Shown: in pieces, positions 7,809-16,002 of the stretch
Position numbering within the stretch: the first letter of the stretch is position 1
Layout of the letters: every line of letters starts with the position of its first letter
IMG/VR virus record: IMGVR_UViG_3300023245_000067
Coordinates: 1-30,839 of that record
Length of the DNA: 30,839 nt
Source of the DNA: a virus
Strand: one strand, 5' to 3'
Notes under the pieces: generated by a model
What the model saw: the letters and a program-made list of their open reading frames with translations, nothing else
What the model was told of the DNA's origin: nothing
Databases searched by the model: none
Made by a program: the position numbers and the translations under genes

Positions 7809-8023
7809 GTGACAGATGGCCATGGTCTCAGATGTATGAGACTCTGGTTGGCAGTTACGATGTTGCACCATCAGAATATTGGGGCATGACTCCCATTGAG
7901 TGCTGGCATGTAATTGCGGCAAAGATACCTGCAAGGAAATTTGGCGAGATGAACGGCCCAGACTTTGACAGATTGGCAGAACGCAGAGCAGAACTAGAAG
8001 CTCAAGGCATAAGGGTGCACTAA
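7769..8023 (+). CDS. Tail assembly chaperone, frameshift extension (GT-like)
   Basis: This is the -1 frame part of the chaperone fusion. It is read after slippage at 7763-7769 and adds 84 residues beginning VQAATSGGDQKALGD and continuing with WPWSQMYETLVGSYD and EYWGMTPIECWHVIAAK. An ATG at 7832 exists inside this frame, but the 21 sense codons between the slip site and that ATG, which look protein-like (DRWPWSQ), argue that it is made as a fusion. The end overlaps the tape-measure start as TAATG. Confidence 0.85.
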   Translation, partial: VQAATSGGDQKALGDRWPWSQMYETLVGSYDVAPSEYWGMTPIECWHVIAAKIPARKFGEMNGPDFDRLAERRAELEAQGIRVH

Positions 8024-9978
8024 TGGCCCAGATAGGCGCGCTCAGCGTCAAGGTCTCAATTGACTCTTCAGGCGTTGACATTAATGGCAAGAAGGTTGTC
8101 AGGTCTGTCAAAGAGATCAATGCAGAGCTTCGATCATCAGTAAACAGTTTGGCTAAGTGGGGTGCCGCAGCCGGTGCCGCAGCTATAGCCGTGAGCGCCG
8201 CTATTGTGCGCAGTAACATCTCAAGCATTGATGCCCTTGCCAAGACAGCAGACAAGCTGGGCCTCACCACAGATGCCCTTGCTGGCTTGAGGTTCGCAGC
8301 TGAGCAGACAGGCATTGCGCAAACCACATTAGACATGGCCCTTCAGCGATCCACCAGACGAATCGCTGAAGCTGCGCAGGGCACCGGCGAGGCGGTCAAA
8401 GCACTTGACACTCTTGGCTTATCAGCTGAAGACCTTGCCGCAAAATCACCCGACCAACAGATGAGAGACATTGCTGACGCGATGGCAAATGTTGAAGGTG
8501 AGGGCAACAAACTGGCGCTGGCATTCAAGCTGTTTGATTCTGAAGGTGCTGCGCTGGTCAACACATTGCGCGGCGGTTCTGCATCACTAGATGAATTTCA
8601 AAGTCAGGCTGAGAAACTAGGTCTGGCCATCAGTAGAGTTGACGCTGCCAAAGTGGAAGCGGCCAATGATGCCATCAATAGAATGAATTCAGGACTGAAG
8701 GGCGCGGCTCAATCGGTCACGGTTACACTTGCGCCAGTCATTGCAGCACTGGCTGACAAGTTTGTTGACTCAGCCATTGCGGCTGGTGGCTTTGGCTCAA
8801 TAGCTGAGAGGGCATTCAGCACAGCTGTGCGCGGTGTTGGCTTTCTGGCTGACATGCTGCGCGGCGTTGATGTGGTTCGCAAGACAATTGAGGTGGGCTT
8901 CTTAGGACTGGCAGCGGTCATTGTTAAAGGCGGCACAGAGGTGCTGCGCGGCTGGTCAATGATATTCTCAACCATTGGTGATGGATTGCGCAACATGATT
9001 GAGTTGGCCAACAGGCTGCCCATGATCAACATCCCAACTGATGGGCTTGATGCTTTCACCTCGCGGCTTGAGACTGAGCAGGATGCACTCAAGGCCATGG
9101 GTGACGTTGCAGTTGCAGCCGTCAAAGAGTCAGCAGATGAGCTGGCCATTCTTGCCATGAAGCCACTGCCATCTGAAGCCATTCAAGCCTATGCTGATGG
9201 CGCAGTTGAGGTAGCCAACACAGCCGTTGAAGAGATGGCGCGGATCAGAGAAGAGGCAGCTGCTGGCGGCCTGACAGAAGATGAAGAAGGCGGTCTGCTC
9301 GCGCAAACTCAGCTTGAGTCTGAAGCATTCCTTGAGGAATTGCGGCAGAGATATCTGACAGCGCAAGAGATTAAAGATGAAGCATATGCGCTTGACCTTG
9401 AAAAACTGAGAGCGGCCAGAGAGAACGGCCTGCTGACTGAAGAAGAATTCCTGCAACGCAAGCAGGCACTTGATCAGCAGTTTGCCAAAGACAGCGCTGA
9501 CATCACCAAGGCTGAACAGAATCTCAAAAACAGATTGGTTGGGCAGGGTGGTGACTCTCTGCTGAGCACGCTATCAAACAGCGCAAAACGTGGCACAGCC
9601 ATTCAACGAACAGCAGCGAAAGCTCAAGCGGTCATTGCGATTGCAACAGGTGCTTCCAAAGCTCTTGCATTAGGCTTACCCGCAGCGATACCAGAGGGCA
9701 TCAGAGTGGCAACAGTTGGCGCTGCTTCACTTGCTCAGATTGGCGCAGGTGGAAGCTCAAGCATACCAACTGGCAGCGCATCAAGTTCATCGGAAGCACT
9801 GAGCACTGGCACATCGGCAACATCCAGCGGGCCAGCAGTTGCAGCAGAACCAACTCAATTTGTGACCATTGCCGTGCCAGATGATGCACTTCTTGGCGGC
9901 ACCGGTGTTAGGAGTTTGATAGAATTGATTAATGAGCAGACCAGCGATGGCGTTCAATTGACAGTGACTACAGGATAA
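8023..9978 (+). CDS. Tail tape measure protein
   Basis: This 651-residue protein sets tail length and is ejected with the DNA. The N-terminus (IGALSVKVSIDSSGVD) is followed by a hydrophobic Ala-rich helix around residues 45-65, a long helical region with ALAKTADKLGLTTDALAGLRFAAE-type repeats common in tape measures, and an acidic coiled coil around 400-490. Near the end comes AKAQAVIAIATGASKALALG, typical of this family, and then a Ser/Thr/Gly-rich low-complexity linker. With about 1.5 angstroms per residue in known siphophages, the length would suggest a tail near 100 nm. This is the longest late gene apart from the hub. Confidence 0.93.
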   Translation: MAQIGALSVKVSIDSSGVDINGKKVVRSVKEINAELRSSVNSLAKWGAAAGAAAIAVSAAIVRSNISSIDALAKTADKLGLTTDALAGLRFAAEQTGIAQTTLDMALQRSTRRIAEAAQGTGEAVKALDTLGLSAEDLAAKSPDQQMRDIADAMANVEGEGNKLALAFKLFDSEGAALVNTLRGGSASLDEFQSQAEKLGLAISRVDAAKVEAANDAINRMNSGLKGAAQSVTVTLAPVIAALADKFVDSAIAAGGFGSIAERAFSTAVRGVGFLADMLRGVDVVRKTIEVGFLGLAAVIVKGGTEVLRGWSMIFSTIGDGLRNMIELANRLPMINIPTDGLDAFTSRLETEQDALKAMGDVAVAAVKESADELAILAMKPLPSEAIQAYADGAVEVANTAVEEMARIREEAAAGGLTEDEEGGLLAQTQLESEAFLEELRQRYLTAQEIKDEAYALDLEKLRAARENGLLTEEEFLQRKQALDQQFAKDSADITKAEQNLKNRLVGQGGDSLLSTLSNSAKRGTAIQRTAAKAQAVIAIATGASKALALGLPAAIPEGIRVATVGAASLAQIGAGGSSSIPTGSASSSSEALSTGTSATSSGPAVAAEPTQFVTIAVPDDALLGGTGVRSLIELINEQTSDGVQLTVTTG

Positions 9979-9985
9979 AAAGGCC

Positions 9986-11035
9986 ATGGCATTCACACCA
10001 GAACCAGCAGGCAGCATTGCAGTTCCAGTCACAGTGGCACCAGAGACGGCTGGCGAGATTGCAGCGCCGGTCACAGTTTCACCTGAGTCAGCAGGCACTG
10101 TTGCGGTTCCTGTAACAGTTACGCCTGAGACAGTGGGTGGGTTGGCCGTACCTGCCACCGTATCCCCAGAGACAGCAGGTGAGGTTGCAGCACCCATAAC
10201 TGTCACGCCTGAGACAGTTGCCGAAGTTGCAGCACCAGTTGTGCTCACTGATGTCACAGAGGGTGCGATTGCAACACCTGTGAGCCTGTCGCCAGAGACA
10301 CTTGGTGAGGTAGCCATTCCGGTCACAGTTGCACCTGAGTCAGCCGGTGCCATAGTGGTGCCGGTAGTGGTTACGCCAGAGACACTTGGTGAGGTAGCCA
10401 TTCCGGTCACAGTTGCACCTGAGTCAGCCGGTACCATAGTGGTGCCGGTAGTGGTTACGCCAGAGACACTTGGTGCTGTTGCCATACCAACCACCGTTGC
10501 ACCAGAAACTCTGGGAGCATTGGGCGTGCCGGTTGTTGTTGGCCCAGAGACACTTGGTGCCGTAGCGGTTCCGGTAGTAGTAGCACCAGAGACTCTTGGT
10601 GCCATAGTTGTGCCGGCTGTTGTCGCGCCTGAAACACTTGGTGCGTTGGCAGTGCCTGTGACGGTGACACCAGAAACTCTGGGCGCTCTTGCCGTCCCAG
10701 TTACAGTTGCACCTGAGACAGTTGGTGCCATCTCGGTGCCAGTCACTCTCACACCTGCTGACACTAACATTCAATATCTTGACTATGGCAGCACTGCTGA
10801 TGCGGTCACAACTAGTCTTGACTATGAAGGCACAGCAGATACACCCACCACATTTCTTGACTATGGATCAACCATTGTTGGCACCGGCGCACTGGTTCCA
10901 CCCATTGACTTGGCAGCGGTTGCTCTGGGCGCAGTTGCGGTGCCAATTGTGGTCACACCAGAGGCGGCCAACGATGTCGCAATTCCTGTTACACTAACAG
11001 CCGTTGCAGCAGGCTCAATTGGCCCACCAGCTTAG
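9986..11035 (+). CDS. 14-residue tandem-repeat protein of unknown function (tail region)
   Basis: This 349-residue protein is almost wholly repeats. Residues 9-260 are 18 consecutive 14-residue units with consensus G-A-[ILV]-A-V-P-V-T-V-x-P-E-T-[LVA]. Next come three 13-residue units built on LDYGSTADA (261-299), then about two and a half more degenerate 14-residue units. Each unit alternates hydrophobic residues (VPVTV) and then turns at PETLG, which suggests one beta strand plus a turn, as in a beta-solenoid or fibrous shaft. There are no Cys residues. Position directly after the tape measure and before a fibre gene suggests a virion tail or fibre role. I know no named family with this repeat. 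A long open antisense frame is a side effect of the 42-base period. Confidence 0.8.
   Translation: MAFTPEPAGSIAVPVTVAPETAGEIAAPVTVSPESAGTVAVPVTVTPETVGGLAVPATVSPETAGEVAAPITVTPETVAEVAAPVVLTDVTEGAIATPVSLSPETLGEVAIPVTVAPESAGAIVVPVVVTPETLGEVAIPVTVAPESAGTIVVPVVVTPETLGAVAIPTTVAPETLGALGVPVVVGPETLGAVAVPVVVAPETLGAIVVPAVVAPETLGALAVPVTVTPETLGALAVPVTVAPETVGAISVPVTLTPADTNIQYLDYGSTADAVTTSLDYEGTADTPTTFLDYGSTIVGTGALVPPIDLAAVALGAVAVPIVVTPEAANDVAIPVTLTAVAAGSIGPPA
10010..10765 (+). repeat. 18 tandem copies of a 42-bp coding repeat
   Basis: The 42-base units encode the 14-residue repeats. Most have diverged at third positions, but the adjacent 84-base blocks 10291-10374 and 10375-10458 differ by a single base (G at 10349, A at 10433). 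That marks a recent duplication of a two-unit block. Confidence 0.92.
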
Positions 11036-11046
11036 GACTTTATTAA

Positions 11047-11925
11047 ATGGCAGATTCAACTCAGGTAAAATTTAGAGGCGGCACCACAGCAGAGAACGCT
11101 GCAATGGTTCCGGTTGAAAAAGAAATGGTCATTGATAAGACCAAGAAAGTTGTTGCAGTTGGCGACGGTGTACAGGCTGGCGGTCATGAGATGCTTGGCG
11201 CGAATATGGCCAACTATGACGGCACGCGCCTGACAGTCACATTAAACGGCGCGGCATTGGATTTAACCGGCGCGGCGTCCATTGGTGGCTTGCTCACAGC
11301 CCTTGCTGGCTTGGCGGTAACTGGTGATATAAGTGCGGTATCAAACGTAACTGTTACCGGCACTGACTCTGACTCTCCTACTGTAACCTTGCAAGCCGGC
11401 CCAACTGCTGCTGGTGGGTTCTTGCGTCCAGCAATAAACCTATATGACGAAACAGGGGTTAACGGCAACCGAGTACAGAACCTAGCTGACGGTAGTGACT
11501 TGCTTCAGTTCCAGCGAGTAGTCGCAGGAACCCCCACAACAATTATGGCTATGTCTGCTGCTGGCTTGGCGGTAACTGGTGATATTACAGCAGCAGGCAG
11601 TGTAGCTGTTACAGACTTTTTAAGGCTACCTAACAAGGGAGAGCTAACTATAGCTACAGGCGTTATTACCGCGACAGGCTCTCAGCATTTTGTAGACACA
11701 GAAGCCGACGCAGCAACAGATGATTTAGCTACTATTAACGGAGGAACTTCGGGGGATATTTTAATTCTGAGATCGGCCAACAACAGTCGCGACACCACCG
11801 TGAAAGACGGCTCGGGAAATCTCAGGATTGCGGGAGATTTCACTTTAACAAACTCTCAAGACACGATTGAGCTTCTTTTCGATGGGTCTAATTGGATTGA
11901 ACTATCTAGGAGCGATAACTCATGA
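11047..11925 (+). CDS. Tail fibre / receptor-binding protein with Mtd-N-like head
   Basis: The first ~50 residues (STQVKFRGGTTAENAA, then EMVIDKTKKVVAVGDGVQAGGHEMLG) resemble the N-terminal attachment domain of fibres such as Bordetella phage Mtd, where an R-x-G-T-T-A-E-x-A motif is followed by a beta hairpin ending in D-G-x-x-x-G-G. The middle has two AGLAVTGDI[ST]A segments separated by ~85 residues. The C-terminal part (NGGTSGDILILRSANNSR... NWIELSRSDNS) is a common fibre ending. From about 11260 to 12130 the DNA uses more CTA, TTA and AGA codons than neighbouring tail genes, which suggests an acquired receptor-binding module. No reverse transcriptase or template repeat is nearby. Confidence 0.75.
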   Translation: MADSTQVKFRGGTTAENAAMVPVEKEMVIDKTKKVVAVGDGVQAGGHEMLGANMANYDGTRLTVTLNGAALDLTGAASIGGLLTALAGLAVTGDISAVSNVTVTGTDSDSPTVTLQAGPTAAGGFLRPAINLYDETGVNGNRVQNLADGSDLLQFQRVVAGTPTTIMAMSAAGLAVTGDITAAGSVAVTDFLRLPNKGELTIATGVITATGSQHFVDTEADAATDDLATINGGTSGDILILRSANNSRDTTVKDGSGNLRIAGDFTLTNSQDTIELLFDGSNWIELSRSDNS

Positions 11926-12497
11926 ACATAACAATCTTACAAGACAACACAGTCCACGTCCGATACAGATCTGGCGAGTCTCAAACAATCAACTCTACAC
12001 ACGCTCACAAGGCTTTATCGCCAATCGTTGAGGCAGTAGCTAAAGCGCTGCCTTACAAGGGCGCAATGGAATTTACAGCTGATTACACAGCCCCTACATT
12101 CAGCTTTGATTCCTTAGAATGCACAGGTGGCAATAAAGCCTTTGAAGCTGCTATAGGGCCATTCATGGCCGAGCTAACGGAATTAAAAGCTGCATTTGAC
12201 GGGGAAGAAGATCAGCCAATCACCAAAACCGAAATGCGCCCAGAGCAGAAGGTTGAAATGATTGACGGCGCTGCTGTGATGGTCACAACTGAGGTGCCGC
12301 ATGAGGTGCCGCAGTATGATGAATTCCCCATCACGGATGGCACAGGCCAGCCGGTTCTTGAATTGGTATCAGCAGCAACTGAAGATGCTGATGCAGTCTA
12401 CAAGCAAGCCGTTCACAAGGTTGCCAAAATGAAGAAGGGCAAGAAAGTATCTGCAACCAAGAAGAAAAGGCTGGCCAAACTTCTGGCCACTGGATAG
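11922..12497 (+). CDS. Hypothetical protein downstream of tail fibre (191 aa)
   Basis: The start overlaps the fibre stop as ATGA, so the two are translationally coupled. The product starts with beta-like MNITILQDNTVHVRYRSGES, has a helical middle and ends in a strongly basic tail (KKGKKVSATKKKRLAKLL). It contains an internal DEVP/HEVPQYDEFP segment. I recognise no family. A fibre-assembly chaperone is possible because such genes commonly follow fibres, but nothing in the sequence proves it. Confidence 0.6.
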   Translation: MNITILQDNTVHVRYRSGESQTINSTHAHKALSPIVEAVAKALPYKGAMEFTADYTAPTFSFDSLECTGGNKAFEAAIGPFMAELTELKAAFDGEEDQPITKTEMRPEQKVEMIDGAAVMVTTEVPHEVPQYDEFPITDGTGQPVLELVSAATEDADAVYKQAVHKVAKMKKGKKVSATKKKRLAKLLATG

Positions 12498-12504
12498 TTG
12501 ACCG

Positions 12505-13245
12505 ATGCCGTTAACGCCAACCACACCGGCAGTTGTTGGTGCTGCACAAATTGGATATCAGAACCTGCTAGAAACAGCAGAAGATCTTGAGATGTTGACA
12601 CCTGACACATGGCAGCGGTGGAGGCCATCAGTGGCTGATGACACCCTTCTGTCATTGGGTGGCCCAACTGAGTGCGATTACATTGGAATTGCTGCACACA
12701 CGCTCACAGGCGTTGAGGTGATAGTTAAAACATCTGCCACCCTTGGCGGTGCTCTGACTACCAGATCAACCACCACGCCAACCGACAACCGGCCCATCAT
12801 CATTGCACTTGCTGACCTGACCATTGCTGATGTGCAAATCCTTGTTGATGGCGCGTGCGAGATTGGCGTTGTCTATGCTGGCAATCTGATGGAAATGGAG
12901 CGCCCAATCTACGGCGGGCACTCACCCAATGACCTGAATCCAACTGCTGTGTATCAGAGCAACATGTCTGAGTCGGGCCAGTTTCTTGGTCGCCAGATAA
13001 TCCGCAAAGGCGGTGACACTCAATTCAACTGGCGCAACCTGACAGCTGCATGGGTGCGCTCAACCTTTGACACATTCATTGAGTCTGCACTGACCAAACC
13101 TTTCTTCATTCAGTGGCGGCCTGACAGCTATGCCTCAGAAATATCTTTTGCCCACACCACTGGACAGATCGCTCTGACCAACCAAGGCGGCAGCACTGAG
13201 CTGATGAGTGCGAGCATGAAGGTCAGGGCGCACAGTGACATTTGA
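12505..13245 (+). CDS. Putative distal tail / tail-tip structural protein
   Basis: The 246-residue protein is beta-rich with few charged helices. Notable segments are DTWQRWRPSVADDTLLSLGG, CDYIGIAAHTLTGVEVIVKTS, and near the C-terminus FDTFIESALTKPFFIQWRPDSYASEISFAHTTGQIALTNQGG. It overlaps the hub gene by 11 bases, and small beta-sandwich proteins in this slot are often distal-tail or hub-adaptor proteins. Assignment is by position and fold-like composition, not by a recognised motif. Confidence 0.55.
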   Translation: MPLTPTTPAVVGAAQIGYQNLLETAEDLEMLTPDTWQRWRPSVADDTLLSLGGPTECDYIGIAAHTLTGVEVIVKTSATLGGALTTRSTTTPTDNRPIIIALADLTIADVQILVDGACEIGVVYAGNLMEMERPIYGGHSPNDLNPTAVYQSNMSESGQFLGRQIIRKGGDTQFNWRNLTAAWVRSTFDTFIESALTKPFFIQWRPDSYASEISFAHTTGQIALTNQGGSTELMSASMKVRAHSDI

Positions 13246-15523
13246 AACTGAGCGCATTGCATATTCAAAAGAGCACATTTATATCATTGAGGTGTTGCAA
13301 GACTTCTGTGATCTTGTAAGCGGCACAGCGCCGTGCACTGCCACTGAGACTGGTGATGCTAAGTGCTACAACACACTTGCCAGCTGCAACGATGTGCCAA
13401 ACTTTGACCAGACAACAAAGACTTATAGTTTCTGCACTCCCAGATCACCGCACCCAGCTGGGCTGGATGCAATACCCTCACTGCTATCAGTAAGTATCAC
13501 ACCAGCACAGATAGACTTGCAGGGTGGTCTGGGTACACGTTCAAATGTATCTCTGACATTCAGTGATCAGCCCAGTGCAGACATATCTGATGACCCATAT
13601 CTTGCTGACCGCACATACATTGCCAGCGATCAGGGCACGTTCTGGACAAAGTGGCGCTCAAGAAATCCGCATTACCAAGGGCGCACTCTGAGGGTGCTGT
13701 CTGGGTACCTGGTTGATGGCGCATACGATGCGACCAACTTCACCACCCGCACATATATCATTGACAAATTAGATGTCACCAAGGGCAAATGCACCATCGT
13801 TGGGAAAGACCCACTCAAGCTGGCAGACAGCCTGAAGGCTAAGGCACCAGCGCCCAGTGCTGGGCTTCTATCAGGTGCGCTCACCGCAGTGGCAACAACC
13901 GTGAACCTTGTGCCAACCGGCATTGGCTCTGAATATCCAAGCACTGGCTTTGTCAGGGTGAAGGGTGAGGTGATGGAAATCACCAGCAAGGCATCAGATG
14001 CGCTCACTGTTGTGCGTGGCCAGTACAACACCACTGCCGCCGCACAGTCTGCCAATGATACCGTGCAGTTGTGCCTTGAATATGATGGCGTTCAGGTTGA
14101 TGACATTGTTGAAGACCTGCTGACAACTTACGCAGGCATTGACTCTGCGTTCATTCCAACCGCAAGTTGGGCAGCTGAAGCTGACATCTATCTGACCGGA
14201 CTGCTCAGTGCTTTGATTACTGAGCCAACCGGCGTGGGCACCCTCCTAAAAGAGCTGGGTGAGCAGGCACCGCATTCTCTGTACTGGGATGAGCGCAGCC
14301 AAAAGATAGAATTCATTGCCGTTAAACCGCCACCAGCGAGCGCCAACGTCTATGACATGAGTGGCAACCTGCTTGAGAAAAGTGTATCAATCAAAGATGA
14401 GCAAGCACTGCGCATCTCAACGGTTATCATTTACTTTGGACTTGTTGACCCAACTCAGAAACTAGATGAGCTGAACAACTATGCGCAGATATATGCGCGC
14501 ATTGATCCTGACTCAATCACCGCCTATGGCAGCGACCAGATCAAAACCATTCACAGCAGATGGGTCACGAACCTGAACAAGACAGCTGCACTGCTAATGG
14601 GTGAGAGACTAGGCAGGCGGTTCAGCAATATGCCGCGCTCAATCATGTTTGCCTTTGATACAAAGGATGGCAGCGTGTGGGCAGGTGACACCATCAGCAT
14701 CAACCACCGTGACATGGTTGACTTTGCCGGTGTGCCTGAAGACATTATTTTTCAAGTAGTCAGTGCTCATGAGGGTGCTGAGAATTACAAATACAAGGGT
14801 ATTGAATTTGGCTATGGCGCAGCAGTTGACTCAGATGATGGCGCTGGTGATATCGGAGTTGACCTGATAACCATCGGTGCCAATCAAGAAAATCTGAACA
14901 TGCGCACTGCGTATGACTCGCTCTTTCCTGCACCTGATGCAACCACAGTGGCCAAGATAGTTATCGAGGCCGGCGTTGAGGTGGGCAGCATTGACAACCT
15001 AACTGCCGGATTCGATACAGGGTCATGGCCAGTGGGCGCTGTGATAACAATTGAGAATAGAGGGTTCATTGTTGGCCGGGGTGGAGTAAGAGGAGGCACT
15101 GGATCTGGCACTGGAGCTAAAAACGGTACAGCTGGAGGCCTTGCTTTGAACATCACAAATGATGTTACCATCGACAACTTTGGCGTGATCGGTGGCGGTG
15201 GAGGCGGTGGTGGCTCTCTCAGATTCTTCTCAGATTTGGACGGCAGCGCATACTCTGCAATCGGTGGTGATGGAGCAGGCTATATTAGACAGATAGGCCC
15301 AACTGTGACAGACGGGGAGGCAGCCGTGGCAAACAGCAGCCCACCTGATGGCACATACTATGGCGGTTATGGTGGTGATCTCGGTGTTGCAGGTGGCATC
15401 TCAGATGGATACTACGGTGGTGACGAAGGCCTTGGTGGTGCAGCCGGTGCAGCAATTGATGAGAACGGCAACTCTGTGACATACTCTACCGCTGGCACGA
15501 TTGAGGGTGTGATAATTCCATGA
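13235..15523 (+). CDS. Tail tip hub / host-specificity protein with glycine-rich adhesin tail
   Basis: This 762-residue protein is the likely central tip protein. The N-terminus holds five Cys residues (25, 34, 44, 51, 67) in the context CYNTLASC and TYSFCTP. The middle (residues ~90-530) resembles hub proteins, with beta-rich segments and ADIYLTGLLSALITEPTGVGTLLKELGEQAPHSLYWDERSQKI-type helical and strand blocks. After ~residue 595 comes a domain with VGAVITIENRGFIVGRGG, a run of eight glycines, and GGYGGDLGVAGGIS. This recalls the polyglycine receptor-binding domains of T-even gp38-type adhesins. The C-terminus is therefore the probable host-recognition surface. Confidence 0.8.
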   Translation: MTFETERIAYSKEHIYIIEVLQDFCDLVSGTAPCTATETGDAKCYNTLASCNDVPNFDQTTKTYSFCTPRSPHPAGLDAIPSLLSVSITPAQIDLQGGLGTRSNVSLTFSDQPSADISDDPYLADRTYIASDQGTFWTKWRSRNPHYQGRTLRVLSGYLVDGAYDATNFTTRTYIIDKLDVTKGKCTIVGKDPLKLADSLKAKAPAPSAGLLSGALTAVATTVNLVPTGIGSEYPSTGFVRVKGEVMEITSKASDALTVVRGQYNTTAAAQSANDTVQLCLEYDGVQVDDIVEDLLTTYAGIDSAFIPTASWAAEADIYLTGLLSALITEPTGVGTLLKELGEQAPHSLYWDERSQKIEFIAVKPPPASANVYDMSGNLLEKSVSIKDEQALRISTVIIYFGLVDPTQKLDELNNYAQIYARIDPDSITAYGSDQIKTIHSRWVTNLNKTAALLMGERLGRRFSNMPRSIMFAFDTKDGSVWAGDTISINHRDMVDFAGVPEDIIFQVVSAHEGAENYKYKGIEFGYGAAVDSDDGAGDIGVDLITIGANQENLNMRTAYDSLFPAPDATTVAKIVIEAGVEVGSIDNLTAGFDTGSWPVGAVITIENRGFIVGRGGVRGGTGSGTGAKNGTAGGLALNITNDVTIDNFGVIGGGGGGGGSLRFFSDLDGSAYSAIGGDGAGYIRQIGPTVTDGEAAVANSSPPDGTYYGGYGGDLGVAGGISDGYYGGDEGLGGAAGAAIDENGNSVTYSTAGTIEGVIIP

Positions 15524-16002
15524 TAAGCAATGTCGAACAACTGCGAGCACTTCAGACGGTATGCGCTAAAGTTTACGGACTGCATGAGCACATGGAGAAG
15601 ATCAACATCACTCCAACACTTGAAGAAGTTAGAGCAGCTGCTTGGATTGAATTCATAAAAGATGACCATGGCATCATGCTGGCTGTATCCAAGGGATACA
15701 CCACGCTGACAGGCATCAAGACTGAAGACTACGAAGGGCGCAGTGACTCTGATATCTGGGGCGCTGATGGATATGGATTCTCATTGAGAGATAGCTATGT
15801 GCGAGAAACTGGATTTACTTTGGAGACTGTTGAATCTTGGTTTAATCCAAAGGATCAAATGTATCAAAAGGGTGTGATTATAAAAATGTCATATCCTCTA
15901 ATAAGTGGCCGCATCGGGACACGCGGGAAAATCCACAAGGATAGTCTGGAATACATTGACGCATCCGAATATCAAAGGCTCACAAGCCATGTCGAAAGAT
16001 GA
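15520..16002 (+). CDS. Stand-alone PAS-like domain protein
   Basis: Residues ~38-135 read as a PAS fold: DDHGIMLAVSKGYTTLTGIK (sensor strand and N-cap helix), EDYEGRSDSDIWGADGYGF (the G[KR][ST]D-x-D-[IL]W turn of PAS domains), SLRDSYVRETGFTLETVE, a GxxxKMSYPL strand and SGRIGTRGKI, where PAS domains typically have G-x-x-G. No kinase, GGDEF or HTH domain is attached; the remaining N-terminal ~35 residues are helical. It overlaps both the hub gene (ATGA) and the following membrane-protein gene, so it is a late gene. Its function is unknown; ligand sensing or a fold-only structural use are both possible. Confidence 0.65.
   Translation: MISNVEQLRALQTVCAKVYGLHEHMEKINITPTLEEVRAAAWIEFIKDDHGIMLAVSKGYTTLTGIKTEDYEGRSDSDIWGADGYGFSLRDSYVRETGFTLETVESWFNPKDQMYQKGVIIKMSYPLISGRIGTRGKIHKDSLEYIDASEYQRLTSHVER

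Noticed and set aside
9787-10770. Long antisense open frame (327 codons) with VSGATVTGTA-type repeats
   Set aside because: It is the mirror of the 42-bp coding repeats: the period is a multiple of three, so one stop-free unit gives a stop-free antisense frame. The sense gene has a start, neighbours and coupling; the antisense frame runs into the tape measure.
11047-11925. Diversity-generating retroelement suggested by the Mtd-like fibre
   Set aside because: No reverse transcriptase, accessory protein or template/variable repeat pair was seen in the circle. Only the N-terminal attachment domain resembles Mtd.
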